Shown here: positions 19,318 through 28,467 of the stretch, piece by piece
Layout: each line of letters begins with the position of its first letter
How positions within the stretch are numbered: the first letter of the stretch is position 1
Source of the DNA: Pseudomonas monsensis
GTDB lineage: Bacteria > Pseudomonadota > Gammaproteobacteria > Pseudomonadales > Pseudomonadaceae
Length of the DNA: 64,000 nucleotides
NCBI RefSeq assembly: GCF_014268495.2
Contig: NZ_CP077087.1
Span: 2,297,501-2,361,500 of the forward strand
Direction of reading: 5' to 3'
The notes under the pieces: model-generated
What the model was told of the DNA's origin: nothing
Database searches by the model: none
What the model saw: only the letters and a program-made list of their open reading frames with translations
Made by a program: the position numbers and the translations under genes

Positions 19318-20181
19318 ATGGAAATCGGTCTGCGCGAGTGGCTGATCGTCATCGGCATCATTGTGATAGCCGGTATTCTTTTCGATGGCTGGCGCCGTAT
19401 GCGCGGCGGCAAGGGAAAACTGAAATTCCGTCTTGACCGAAGTCTGTCCAACCTGCCGGACGAGGACACCAGCGCTGAGCTGTTGGGCCCGGCCCGCGTG
19501 CTGGACACACATAAAGAACCGCAACTGGACGAGCATGATCTGCCGTCGGTGAGCATGCCGGCCCGCGAACCTCGCGAGCCTCGCGAATCCGGCTCCAAGC
19601 GTGGCAAGCGCGGCAGCAACGGTCCGGCCCAGGGCGACCTGAACCTCGACCTCGATCTGGACGGTGGCCCGAGCTTCAGCAGCCGTGACGACGATTTCGT
19701 CGAAGACACCAAACCTGCGCCGGCCGTGGTCGACAAGGACCAGCCGCAAGCCGAAGAAGTCCTGGTGATCAGCGTGATCTGCCGCGACGCCGCCGGCTTC
19801 AAAGGCCCGGCGCTGTTGCAGAACATTCTGGAAAGCGGTCTGCGTTTTGGCGAGATGGATATTTTCCACCGTCACGAAAGCATGGCCGGCAACGGTGAAG
19901 TGCTGTTCTCCATGGCCAACGCGGTCAAACCGGGGATCTTCGATCTGGACGATATCGACCATTTCAGCACCCCGGCGGTGAGCTTCTTCCTCGGCTTGCC
20001 AGGCCCGCGTCATCCGAAGCAAGCCTTCGACGTGATGGTGGCGGCAGCCCGCAAGCTGTCCCAGGAACTGAACGGCGAGCTGAAAGATGACCAGCGCAGT
20101 GTTCTGACCGCACAAACGATTGAGCACTACCGTCAGCGCATCGTCGAATTCGAACGTCGCGCCCTGACCCAGAAGCGTTGA
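19318..20181 (+). CDS. zipA: cell division protein ZipA
   Basis: A 287-residue inner-membrane protein that tethers FtsZ filaments at the division site. It has an N-terminal transmembrane helix with almost no periplasmic part (LREWLIVIGIIVIAGILFDGW), then a basic segment. An Arg/Pro/Asp-rich linker covers about 50-145, and the C-terminal FtsZ-binding domain about 150-285 (VLVISVICRDAAGFKGPALLQ, DIFHRHES). It is followed by a terminator-like hairpin before ligA. Confidence 0.92.
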   Translation: MEIGLREWLIVIGIIVIAGILFDGWRRMRGGKGKLKFRLDRSLSNLPDEDTSAELLGPARVLDTHKEPQLDEHDLPSVSMPAREPREPRESGSKRGKRGSNGPAQGDLNLDLDLDGGPSFSSRDDDFVEDTKPAPAVVDKDQPQAEEVLVISVICRDAAGFKGPALLQNILESGLRFGEMDIFHRHESMAGNGEVLFSMANAVKPGIFDLDDIDHFSTPAVSFFLGLPGPRHPKQAFDVMVAAARKLSQELNGELKDDQRSVLTAQTIEHYRQRIVEFERRALTQKR

Positions 20182-20226
20182 TTGAAAAGATTGCCTCGGC
20201 ACAAGAGGCAGTCGGCAATATAGATT

Positions 20227-20250
20227 GAGCAGCCTCGGCTGCTCTTTTGC
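20227..20250 (+). terminator. intrinsic terminator between zipA and ligA
   Basis: GAGCAGCC-TC-GGCTGCTC followed by TTTTGC. The perfect 8-bp stem lies only 18 bases before the ligA start, so it may attenuate rather than fully stop transcription into ligA. Confidence 0.6.
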
Positions 20251-20267
20251 TTTATGAGAGAACACCC

Positions 20268-22625
20268 ATGACCGCCGCCAAAACCCGTATTCTAGAGCTG
20301 CGCGCTGAACTCGATCAGCACAACTACCGTTACCACGTCCTCGACGAGCCGAGCATTCCGGACGCCGAGTACGACCGGTTGTTCCATGAGCTCAAGGCAC
20401 TGGAAGCGGCCCACCCGGAACTGATCACCAGCGACTCGCCGACCCAGCGCGTCGGCAGCGTGGCACTGACCGCGTTCACTCAGGTGCGTCACGAAGTACC
20501 GATGCTCAGCCTCGGCAACGCCTTCGAAGAAACCGACATGCGCGAATTCGATCGCCGGGTGACCGAAGGTCTGGATCTGCCAGCGGGCGATCTGTTCGGT
20601 GGTGGCGCGGCGGTGGAGTACAGCTGCGAACCGAAGCTCGATGGTCTGGCGGTCAGCCTGCTGTATCAGGACGGCGTGCTGGTGCGCGGCGCCACACGCG
20701 GCGATGGCACCACTGGCGAAGACATCAGCGTCAACGTGCGCACCGTGCGCAACATTCCGCTGAAGCTGCACGGCGCAGGCTGGCCGGCGACCTTGGAAGT
20801 GCGCGGTGAAGTGTTCATGTCCAAGGCCGGTTTCGAGCGCCTCAACGCCTCGCAACTGGAAGTCGGTGGCAAGACCTTCGCCAACCCGCGCAACGCCGCT
20901 GCCGGCAGTCTGCGTCAGCTGGATTCGAAGATTACCGCCAACCGGCCGCTGGAATTCTGCTGCTACGGCATCGGTCAGGTCTCCCACGATATTTCCGACA
21001 CCCACATCGGCAACCTCAAGCAGTTGCAGCAGTGGGGTCTGCCGATCAGCCATGAGCTGAAACTGGCCAAGGGCATTGGCGAGTGTCTGGACTATTACCG
21101 CGACATCGGCGAACGACGCAATTCACTGGCCTATGAAATCGACGGCGTGGTGTTCAAGGTCAACAGCATTGCCGATCAGCGCGAACTGGGCTTCCGCGCC
21201 CGCGAACCGCGCTGGGCGATCGCGCATAAATTCCCGGCGATGGAAGAGCTCACCGAGCTGCTCGACGTGGAATTCCAGGTCGGCCGCACCGGTGCCGTTA
21301 CGCCGGTCGCGCGCCTGAAGCCGGTCAAGGTCGCAGGTGTCACCGTGGCCAACGCGACGTTGCACAACATGGATGAAGTCGCGCGCCTGGGGCTGATGAT
21401 CGGCGACACGGTGATCATCCGCCGCGCCGGTGACGTGATTCCGCAAGTGGTGCAGGTGGTCACCGAGCGCCGTCCGGAAAATGCGCGGCCGGTAGCGATC
21501 CCGCAGACGTGCCCGGTGTGCGGGTCGCATGTTGAGCGTACGCAACTGATCAAGCGCAGCAAGGGCAAGGAAACGGTCAGCGAAGGCGCGGTGTATCGCT
21601 GCGTCGGTCGTCTGGCCTGCGGTGCGCAATTGAAGCAGGCGATCATTCACTTCGTCTCGCGTCGAGCGATGGATATCGAAGGCCTTGGCGACAAGAGCGT
21701 CGAGCAACTGGTCGATGAAGGTCTGGTCAGTTCACCGGCGGATCTGTATGCGCTGAAGTTCGACGACATCGTCGATCTGGAAGGCTTCGCCGAAGTGTCC
21801 AGCAACAAACTGCTGGCGGCGATTGAAGACAGCAAGCAGCCGGGGCTGGCGCGGTTTATCTACGCGCTGGGCATTCCCGACGTCGGCGAAGAGACGGCCA
21901 AAGTGCTGGCGCGTTCGCTGGGTTCGCTGGAACGCGTGCAGCAGGCGTTGCCACAAGTGCTGACCTACCTGCCGGACGTGGGGCTGGAGGTGGCGCACGA
22001 GATTCACAGCTTCTTTGAAGATGCGCATAACCAGCAGGTCATCAGCGAGTTGCTCGGTCATGGTTTGCAGATTCAGGATCAGGGTGAGCTGGGCGCCGAG
22101 TTCGCGGCCAGCACCACCCTGGGTGGTTTCCTCGACAAACTGCACATCCCTTCGGTCGGCCCCGGCGGTGCGCAGAAACTGGCGGACAAGTTTGGCTCGC
22201 TGGAAGCCGTGATGAATGCGGACTGGCTGGACATGCGTCAGGCGCTGCCGGAAAAACAGGCCAACGCGGTGCGTGAGTTCTTTGCATTGGCAGAGCATCG
22301 GCAGATCGCCGAGTCCGCCGAGAAACAGCTGCGTGATTTCGGCATGCACTGGCAGAGCGAGAAGAAAGTCGTCGAAGGTCTGCCGCTGTCCGGCGAGACC
22401 TGGGTGTTGACCGGCAAGGTCGAGCTGATGAGCCGCGATGTCGCCAAGGAGCATCTGGAAAGCCTTGGCGCGAAAGTCGCCGGTTCGGTGTCGGCAAAAA
22501 CTCACTGCGTGGTTGCCGGCCCGGGGGCCGGTTCCAAGCTGACCAAAGCCAATGAGCTGGGCGTGAAAGTGATGGACGAAGAAGCGTTTATCGCCTTCCT
22601 CAAAACCCACGGTATCTCCGCCTGA
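20268..22625 (+). CDS. ligA: NAD-dependent DNA ligase LigA
   Basis: A 785-residue ligase sealing nicks in replication and repair. The order is domain Ia (YRYHVLDEPSIPDAEYDRL), the adenylation domain with the active-site lysine in CEPKLDGLAV, OB fold, a four-Cys zinc finger (CPVCGSHV and two downstream cysteines), helix-hairpin-helix repeats, and a C-terminal BRCT domain from about residue 705 (ETWVLTGKVELMSRD). The ATG at 20268 (MTAAKTRIL) fits the family; an in-frame ATG seven codons upstream is inside the hairpin trailer. It is longer than the E. coli enzyme, which is usual in Pseudomonas. Confidence 0.95.
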   Translation: MTAAKTRILELRAELDQHNYRYHVLDEPSIPDAEYDRLFHELKALEAAHPELITSDSPTQRVGSVALTAFTQVRHEVPMLSLGNAFEETDMREFDRRVTEGLDLPAGDLFGGGAAVEYSCEPKLDGLAVSLLYQDGVLVRGATRGDGTTGEDISVNVRTVRNIPLKLHGAGWPATLEVRGEVFMSKAGFERLNASQLEVGGKTFANPRNAAAGSLRQLDSKITANRPLEFCCYGIGQVSHDISDTHIGNLKQLQQWGLPISHELKLAKGIGECLDYYRDIGERRNSLAYEIDGVVFKVNSIADQRELGFRAREPRWAIAHKFPAMEELTELLDVEFQVGRTGAVTPVARLKPVKVAGVTVANATLHNMDEVARLGLMIGDTVIIRRAGDVIPQVVQVVTERRPENARPVAIPQTCPVCGSHVERTQLIKRSKGKETVSEGAVYRCVGRLACGAQLKQAIIHFVSRRAMDIEGLGDKSVEQLVDEGLVSSPADLYALKFDDIVDLEGFAEVSSNKLLAAIEDSKQPGLARFIYALGIPDVGEETAKVLARSLGSLERVQQALPQVLTYLPDVGLEVAHEIHSFFEDAHNQQVISELLGHGLQIQDQGELGAEFAASTTLGGFLDKLHIPSVGPGGAQKLADKFGSLEAVMNADWLDMRQALPEKQANAVREFFALAEHRQIAESAEKQLRDFGMHWQSEKKVVEGLPLSGETWVLTGKVELMSRDVAKEHLESLGAKVAGSVSAKTHCVVAGPGAGSKLTKANELGVKVMDEEAFIAFLKTHGISA

Positions 22626-22739
22626 GTCATTGGGTGAACCTTCACCACAAGTGTGGTATCAGCCAATAGCTGTGGAGTATTCGGAACGATGTTGTCTCGG
22701 CAATGATCTAGTCTTGGCAAGCCCCAGGGAGAGATCGCC

Positions 22740-23903
22740 ATGTACCGCTTTTTCGAGCAGCTCAGTTCGCGCATCGTCGCGCCGTTCACGGGTGAATCCT
22801 CACGCAACAGTAAAGTCTGGCCGTGCCGCTGCGGCCAGTCGCTGTTCTTTCGCAACAGCCAGTGCCTGGCCTGCAATGCGTTGCTTGGCTATCAACCCGA
22901 AGAAAGCCGCCTGACCTCGCTGCAGCCTGGGCTGCTGGCCGACACGTGGACCCTGGACGTCGCTCCTGAGGCCGGGCTTTTCCGCCGCTGCGCCAACCTC
23001 GACACGCCCGCCGCGTGTAACTGGCTGCTGCCGGCCAACGATCACGACCGCCTGTGCGTCGCCTGCAGCCTCAATCGCACCATCCCCGACCTGTCCGTCC
23101 CGGACAACCCTGAACGCTGGCGCAAGGTCGAAATCGCCAAGCGTCGTCTGGTCGCGCAACTGATTACGCTCGGTTTGCAGGTCATCTCGAAAACCGTGGA
23201 CGAAGAAACCGGGCTGGCCTTCGACTTCATCGGCGTCGACCTTGAAGGCAACGCGCCGATGACCGGTCACGCCAACGGCCTGATCACCCTCGACATCAAG
23301 GAAGCTGACGACGCCCACCGCGAACAGGTGCGGGCGGCGATGCATGAACCCTATCGCACGCTGCTCGGGCATTTCCGTCATGAGGTCGGGCATTACTACT
23401 GGGATCGCCTGATCGCCAACGGCCCGTGGCTCGGATCGTTTCGTGATCTGTTCGGCGACGAACGCGCCAGTTATGCCGAGGCCCTGGATCGCCATTACCA
23501 GCAAGGCGCGCCGCTGGACTGGCCGCAGCGCTACGTCAGCGCCTACGCCACCATGCACCCGTGGGAAGACTGGGCGGAAACCTGGGCGCACTACCTGCAC
23601 ATGATGGACGCGGTGGACACCGCGTTGGGCTTCGGCATGAGTGCGCGGGAAATGGATTTCGACTACCAGCCGTTTCCGCCCGGCACCCTGTACGATCCGG
23701 AGCACCCCGGCGGTGCGGCATTCCTGTCGTTCGTCAATGCCTGGATCGAGCTGGCAGGGATGCTCAATGAACTGTCACGGAGCATGGGGCAGCCGGATTT
23801 CTACCCGTTCGTGCTGCCGGCGCCGGCGATTGCCAAACTGCATTTCATTCATCTGGTGATCCAGCAGGCGGGCGGTCGTGCAGACGAAGTCCTGACCCTG
23901 TAG
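22740..23903 (+). CDS. putative zinc-binding metallopeptidase (zinc-ribbon plus HEVGH)
   Basis: A 387-residue protein of a family annotated as putative zinc metallopeptidase (PF15887-like, from memory). The N-terminus carries zinc-ribbon-like cysteine pairs (CRCGQ, CLACNALLG, later CRRC and CVAC). The gluzincin motif HEVGH is in FRHEVGHYYWDRL at about residues 210-222. ERASYAEALDRHY and PWEDWAETWAHYLH follow and may supply the third ligand. No signal peptide is seen, so it is probably cytoplasmic. ATG 22740 follows the site GGGAGAGATCGCC. The substrate is unknown. Confidence 0.8.
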   Translation: MYRFFEQLSSRIVAPFTGESSRNSKVWPCRCGQSLFFRNSQCLACNALLGYQPEESRLTSLQPGLLADTWTLDVAPEAGLFRRCANLDTPAACNWLLPANDHDRLCVACSLNRTIPDLSVPDNPERWRKVEIAKRRLVAQLITLGLQVISKTVDEETGLAFDFIGVDLEGNAPMTGHANGLITLDIKEADDAHREQVRAAMHEPYRTLLGHFRHEVGHYYWDRLIANGPWLGSFRDLFGDERASYAEALDRHYQQGAPLDWPQRYVSAYATMHPWEDWAETWAHYLHMMDAVDTALGFGMSAREMDFDYQPFPPGTLYDPEHPGGAAFLSFVNAWIELAGMLNELSRSMGQPDFYPFVLPAPAIAKLHFIHLVIQQAGGRADEVLTL

Positions 23904-23981
23904 GCGCTGGCGCCGGCTGCGGTCTTTCGCCGTCACTGCATGTCCTTGAACCCGTTCATATTTTTAATCTGCAACCAACGG

Positions 23982-24009
23982 TTGTAACTTCGCTTCAGAT
24001 AGGTACAAT
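23982..24009 (+). promoter_or_regulatory. sigma-70 type promoter of ffs
   Basis: TTGTAA (23982-23987), a 16-base spacer and TACAAT (24004-24009) lie about 33 bases upstream of the 4.5S RNA core. Confidence 0.65.
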
Positions 24010-24041
24010 GGCGCGGCTCGCCGACAGGCAAGCGTCGTTAT

Positions 24042-24151
24042 GGTGACCCCATCGGTCCCCCCGCAACGATTACCCGTGAACCTGGTCAGATCCGGAAGGA
24101 AGCAGCCACAGCGGGAACATTGTGTGCCGGGGTGTGGCTGGTGGGGTTACC
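24042..24151 (+). ncRNA. ffs: signal recognition particle 4.5S RNA
   Basis: The conserved SRP core is recognisable: GGTCAGATCCGGAAGGAAGC, AGCGGGAACA and GTGTGCCGGGGTGTGGC. The ends pair (GGTGACCCCA with TGGGGTTACC), closing the hairpin. Together with Ffh it targets membrane proteins to SecYEG. A consensus-like promoter lies upstream. Exact mature ends cannot be fixed by eye. An open frame crossing this region is a shadow. Confidence 0.93.
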
Positions 24152-24265
24152 ACCTTAACGAACAATCGAACGCTTCAAACAGAACTGCATGGGTTTCGCC
24201 CACTGCGGTTTTTTTATGCCTGTCGATCTTCCGCTTCATTCTTTGCTGTTGCCAGGAGGCTTTTC

Positions 24266-24763
24266 ATGTCATTTCCAAAACTCTTCCTCTGCCTGTTGGC
24301 ATCCACGTTGCTCGCAGCCTGCGCCACGCCGCTGACGCCTGAGCAACAAAAGGCTCAGGATGCGGAAACCGCAGCGGCCCGCGACTACTTTTCGCGCAAG
24401 GTCGAACTCACCGATGATGGCGGCGATTCAGCGGGTTACACCACGCTGGAATTGAAGAACTCCATTGAGGGTTACGTTCTTGCCTACTACGGCGCGGATA
24501 AGATGACCCCGCTCTACACCGAAGAAGTCACCAAGTGCGTAGGCAAGATGGGCGCATTTCCTTCGCTCGATTGCGAGCTCTACAACGGTGTTCATCGTTG
24601 GGCGGGGTTTTCCTACACCGTGGCGTCTGAAGATACGGTCGTAAAGGATCCTCGACTGATTCCGATGCAAAGCCGGATCAATGTCAAAAAAGGCGATCTG
24701 ATCGTGATGACGCGCCACTCGCCACAACACTGGCGATTTGCCGGGCGCTTCTTGCAACCGTAA
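24266..24763 (+). CDS. small hypothetical lipoprotein
   Basis: A 165-residue protein with a clear lipoprotein signal peptide (MSFPKLFLCLLASTLLAAC; acylated Cys19) and so probably membrane-anchored in the envelope. ATG 24266 is preceded by CCAGGAGGCTTTTC. The mature part has two cysteines about 17 residues apart (TKCVGKMG and LDCELYN), which could form a disulfide. No enzyme motif is seen and I do not recognise the family. It lies downstream of ffs and ends in a strong terminator. Confidence 0.8.
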   Translation: MSFPKLFLCLLASTLLAACATPLTPEQQKAQDAETAAARDYFSRKVELTDDGGDSAGYTTLELKNSIEGYVLAYYGADKMTPLYTEEVTKCVGKMGAFPSLDCELYNGVHRWAGFSYTVASEDTVVKDPRLIPMQSRINVKKGDLIVMTRHSPQHWRFAGRFLQP

Positions 24764-24793
24764 GGATTCAGCAAAACGTGCTGTTTGGGCCCG

Positions 24794-24823
24794 AAAAAAC
24801 CACCTGTTCAGGTGGTTTTTTAT
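24794..24823. terminator. intrinsic terminator
   Basis: AAAAAACCACCTG-TT-CAGGTGGTTTTTT, a perfect stem-loop with T-run after the lipoprotein gene. Confidence 0.92.
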
Positions 24824-24893
24824 TGTGGCTTTGTTGCACGAACTGTCGAGCAGGCCGCCAGCTATCGAACAGGCTTACGATGGCCGTGTGTGC

Positions 24894-25643
24894 TCAGGCC
24901 CCTGGTTCTGCACGACCGGTATACAACCGGATAATCTCATCAATCTCCCCCGACATCTTCATTCGCAGCAATGTGCGCAAGATCCGCTGCACCGGTACTT
25001 TCGGGTCATTGCGCACATAGCACCCGACCTTCTGCTCCTGTAGCACCGCCACGCCTTGCAGCTGCTGTTCAGGTATCAACCGCTGATTGAACCAGTCCAG
25101 CGTCCACTGGTTGCTCACCGCATAGCGATAACGCCCGGCCAGCAGCTTCTCCAGCACCTGTTCCTGATTGCGCGCATCTTCGCGCTGCAGTTGATCGGCA
25201 TCGAACAGTGGTTGCAGCGTCGGGTAGGTGTAGCCGAGCACGGTGCCGATCGACTGGCGCGGCAGGGTGGTCGGATCGACACGGGTCAATGGTGCCTTGC
25301 GGCTGACCAGCAGATCACGCTGAAACAGCAGCGGAATGCTCCAGATGTAATCGCCGGACTGATTCGGCAGCCACGACTGCGCGGCATAGCAGCGCACGTC
25401 GATCGCGCCTTGTTCCATGGCCGTCTGCACCCGGGCGCGGGGCAGGACATGGAATTGCGCCGGCACGCCGACCTGAGTGGCGAGGCTGAGCATGAGGTCG
25501 TACAGAATGCCCTGGGTCGGGCGGCCGTGTTCCAATTGCACCATCGGCATGGCCCAGCTGTCGGGCATGGCGAAGCGCAGCGGGGGCTCCGCTGCGGACG
25601 TGCTCAGGCTGATTCCCAACAAAGCCGCCAAGGCCCAACGCAT
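24894..25643 (-). CDS. periplasmic solute-binding protein (SBP_bac_3 type)
   Basis: A 249-residue protein with a short signal peptide (MRWALAALLGISLSTSAAE) and a bilobal amino-acid-binding-protein fold. LRFAMPDSWAMPM begins lobe 1, IDVRCYAAQSWL and VLPRARVQTAMEQGAIDV are family segments, and GTVLGYTYPTL marks the return to lobe 2. No transporter permease or ATPase genes are adjacent, so it may serve as an orphan sensor-type binding protein. The ligand is not predictable. It diverges from dnaX. Confidence 0.8.
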   Translation of the reverse strand: MRWALAALLGISLSTSAAEPPLRFAMPDSWAMPMVQLEHGRPTQGILYDLMLSLATQVGVPAQFHVLPRARVQTAMEQGAIDVRCYAAQSWLPNQSGDYIWSIPLLFQRDLLVSRKAPLTRVDPTTLPRQSIGTVLGYTYPTLQPLFDADQLQREDARNQEQVLEKLLAGRYRYAVSNQWTLDWFNQRLIPEQQLQGVAVLQEQKVGCYVRNDPKVPVQRILRTLLRMKMSGEIDEIIRLYTGRAEPGA

Positions 25644-25788
25644 AAACGCTCCGGTAATTCCCCATCCCGAGCCGATAAAAGCCTCTGCTCATGCAGCTTA
25701 GCCATATTAGACGAGCACACCGGATGCAATTTTGCCCTTGCTCCGCTAGCATTAGCCGCTTCAGCTTCCTTCGTTGCGACGGTTTTCG

Positions 25789-27867
25789 ATGAGTTATCAG
25801 GTTCTTGCACGTAAATGGCGTCCGCACTCGTTCCGCGAAATGGTCGGCCAGACCCATGTGCTCAAGGCTCTGATCAATGCCTTGGACAGCCAGCGGCTGC
25901 ACCACGCCTACCTGTTCACCGGGACGCGGGGGGTGGGTAAAACCACAATTGCGCGGATCATTGCCAAATGCCTGAACTGTGAGACAGGTATCACTTCCAG
26001 CCCCTGCGGTGAGTGCTCGGTGTGCCGGGAAATCGACGAGGGCCGTTTCGTCGACCTGATCGAGATCGACGCCGCGAGCCGCACCAAGGTCGAAGACACC
26101 CGCGAACTGCTCGACAACGTGCAGTACGCGCCGAGCCGCGGGCGCTTCAAGGTCTACCTGATCGACGAAGTGCACATGCTCTCCAGCCATTCCTTCAATG
26201 CGCTGCTGAAAACCCTCGAAGAGCCGCCGCCGTACGTCAAGTTCATCCTGGCGACCACGGACCCGCAGAAACTTCCGGCAACGATTTTGTCGCGATGCCT
26301 GCAGTTCTCCCTGAAGAACATGACACCGGAGCGCGTGGTCGAGCATTTGACCCACGTTCTGACCGCCGAGAACGTGCCGTTCGAAGACGATGCCTTGTGG
26401 TTGCTCGGTCGCGCTGCTGACGGTTCGATGCGAGACGCCATGAGCCTGACCGATCAGGCCATCGCTTTCGGTGAGGGCAAGGTCCTGGCCACCGACGTGC
26501 GGGCGATGCTCGGCACGCTGGACCATGGTCAGGTCTACGACGTCCTGCATTCTTTGATCGAAGGCGACGCCAAGGCGCTGCTCGAGGCCGTGCGGCACCT
26601 GGCCGAGCAAGGCCCGGACTGGAACGGCGTGCTCTCGGAAATCCTCAACGTGCTGCACCGCGTCGCCATCGCCCAGGCGCTGCCGGAAGGCGTCGATAAC
26701 GGTCATGGCGACCGCGATCGTGTATTGGCGCTGGCCCAGGCATTGCCTGCCGAAGACGTGCAGTTCTATTACCAGATGGGCCTGATCGGCCGCCGCGATT
26801 TGCCGCTGGCGCCGGACCCGCGTGGCGGTTTCGAGATGGTGCTGCTGCGGATGCTGGCCTTCCGGCCGGCGGACACGGCGGACGCCCCGAGGCAACCGCT
26901 AAAGCCAGTGGGGATCAGCCAGGCCACAGTTGATTCCGCAAACTCAGTGGCTGCCGCGCCCAAGCCTGCGCCGGTAGTCGCTGCGGCTGTTGCGCCGGCT
27001 CCGACACCCGTGGTGGCCCCGGCACCGGTTCCGGAAGCTGCACCAGTTGCGCCTGTCGTGGTTGCCGAGCCAGAACCTGAGCCGGTCATCGCCGCAGCGG
27101 TGGTCGACCTGCCGTGGAACGACCCGGTTGAAGCCGAGCCAGAGCCCGTGCAGCAACCCGCCGTCGAACCGGTACTGGAAACCGCTGCCGAGCAGCCCGA
27201 GTTGCCGCCGATGCCACTGCCGACTCCGGACAGCGTGGTCCCGGATGCGCCGGAATGGGCCGCTGCGCCGATTCCCGAGCCGTCGGTTGCCGACGTCGAT
27301 GCCGCCACCCCGGGCATGGACCTGGACGACGAGCCGCCGCTGGACGAGGATTACATCGAGCCGGACATGGATTCGGCCTACAGTTACCTCGACGAACTGG
27401 CCAGCGAACACGCTGCTGAGCCAGCGCCGGAACCCGAGCCGGAACCTGCGGCAGCGCCGGCCACCGGTCTTGCACTGCAATGGCTGGAGCTGTTCCCGCA
27501 ATTGCCGATCTCTGGCATGACCGGCAGCATCGCCGCCAACTGCACACTGATCGCCGTCGATGGCGATCACTGGCTGATGCACCTGGACCCGGCGCACAGT
27601 GCACTGTTCAATGCCACGCAACAGCGGCGCCTGAACGATGCATTGAACCAGTTTCACGGTCGTACGCTGAGCCTGACCATCGAGCTGATCAAGCCCGAGC
27701 AGGAAACCCCGGCCCAGGCTGCGTCGCGTCGCCGGGCCAACCGTCAGCGCGAGGCGGAGGAGTCGATCCACGGTGATCCGTTCATCCAGCAGATGGTCCA
27801 GCAGTTCGGCGCGGTGGTGCGACACGATACTATTGAACCTGTCGACGCTTTGGTCCCCCAAGGCTAA
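25789..27867 (+). CDS. dnaX: DNA polymerase III subunit tau (and gamma), DnaX
   Basis: A 692-residue clamp-loader ATPase. The start MSYQVLARKWRPHSF is canonical; an upstream in-frame codon would add five residues. Walker A is GTRGVGKTTIARI, the four-Cys zinc site is CLNCETGITSSPCGECSVC, Walker B is YLIDEVHML and SRC is in ILSRCLQF. Residues about 370-560 are a Pro/Ala/Glu-rich low-complexity linker, and the tau-specific C-terminal domain follows. I did not find an A-AAA-AAG slippery site, so E. coli-style frameshifting to gamma is not evident. Confidence 0.95.
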   Translation: MSYQVLARKWRPHSFREMVGQTHVLKALINALDSQRLHHAYLFTGTRGVGKTTIARIIAKCLNCETGITSSPCGECSVCREIDEGRFVDLIEIDAASRTKVEDTRELLDNVQYAPSRGRFKVYLIDEVHMLSSHSFNALLKTLEEPPPYVKFILATTDPQKLPATILSRCLQFSLKNMTPERVVEHLTHVLTAENVPFEDDALWLLGRAADGSMRDAMSLTDQAIAFGEGKVLATDVRAMLGTLDHGQVYDVLHSLIEGDAKALLEAVRHLAEQGPDWNGVLSEILNVLHRVAIAQALPEGVDNGHGDRDRVLALAQALPAEDVQFYYQMGLIGRRDLPLAPDPRGGFEMVLLRMLAFRPADTADAPRQPLKPVGISQATVDSANSVAAAPKPAPVVAAAVAPAPTPVVAPAPVPEAAPVAPVVVAEPEPEPVIAAAVVDLPWNDPVEAEPEPVQQPAVEPVLETAAEQPELPPMPLPTPDSVVPDAPEWAAAPIPEPSVADVDAATPGMDLDDEPPLDEDYIEPDMDSAYSYLDELASEHAAEPAPEPEPEPAAAPATGLALQWLELFPQLPISGMTGSIAANCTLIAVDGDHWLMHLDPAHSALFNATQQRRLNDALNQFHGRTLSLTIELIKPEQETPAQAASRRRANRQREAEESIHGDPFIQQMVQQFGAVVRHDTIEPVDALVPQG

Positions 27868-27876
27868 TAACTGAAG

Positions 27877-27907
27877 GCGTCCGGCCGCACAGGGCGGACG
27901 CTGTTTT
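27877..27907 (+). terminator. weak hairpin between dnaX and ybaB
   Basis: GCGTCCG / CGGACGC stem with an 11-base loop, followed by TGTTTTG. Possibly an attenuator; ybaB is normally cotranscribed with dnaX. Confidence 0.4.
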
Positions 27908-27934
27908 GATCCAAGTACTTTTGAGGTGATTCCC

Positions 27935-28273
27935 ATGATGAAAGGTGGCATGGCCGGCCTGATGAAGCAGGCGCAGCAGATGCAGGAAAAAATGGCCAAG
28001 ATGCAGGAAGAACTGGCCAACGCCGAAGTCACCGGTAAAGCCGGTGGCGATATGGTCACCGTGGTGATGACCGGTCGTCACGACGTGAAAAGCGTGAGCA
28101 TCGACCCAAGCCTGGTCGAAGGCCTGAGCGAAGACGACAAGGAGATGCTGGAAGCCGTGGTTGCTGCCGCCGTCAACGACGCCGTGCGCAAGATTGAAGC
28201 CAACAGCCAGGAAAAAATGGGCAGCATGACCGCTGGCATGAACCTGCCAGCCGGTATGAAACTGCCATTCTGA
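27935..28273 (+). CDS. ybaB: YbaB/EbfC family nucleoid-associated protein
   Basis: A 112-residue DNA-binding protein (MMKGGMAGLMKQAQQMQEKMAKMQEEL), with a long N-terminal helix forming the dimer and the conserved DVKSVSIDPSLV strand region. It occupies the conserved slot between dnaX and recR. The start is at the tandem ATGs (27935/27938), preceded by TTGAGGTGATTCCC. A terminator follows. Confidence 0.93.
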   Translation: MMKGGMAGLMKQAQQMQEKMAKMQEELANAEVTGKAGGDMVTVVMTGRHDVKSVSIDPSLVEGLSEDDKEMLEAVVAAAVNDAVRKIEANSQEKMGSMTAGMNLPAGMKLPF

Positions 28274-28302
28274 TTCGCCATACGGCGGCAGATGAGCTAC
28301 AC

Positions 28303-28335
28303 AAAATGCCAGGCATTGCGCTTGGCATTTTTGTT
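28303..28335 (+). terminator. intrinsic terminator of dnaX-ybaB
   Basis: AAAATGCCA / TGGCATTTT stem followed by TTGTTT. Confidence 0.85.
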
Positions 28336-28467
28336 TCTGGCGCCTCCTGGAGTGCGCGTCTTGTGATCTCCCTCGCCCCAGGTTCACAGCAGAAACATCG
28401 AACCTGCTATTGCCACAACGGTCTGCTCCCTATACCCCGGAATTCATCATTCACAGGAGACGCTGAC

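Noticed and set aside
24040..24342. Small open frames across 24.04-24.34 kb
   Set aside because: They overlap the SRP RNA and the lipoprotein leader; the RNA core is clearly conserved.
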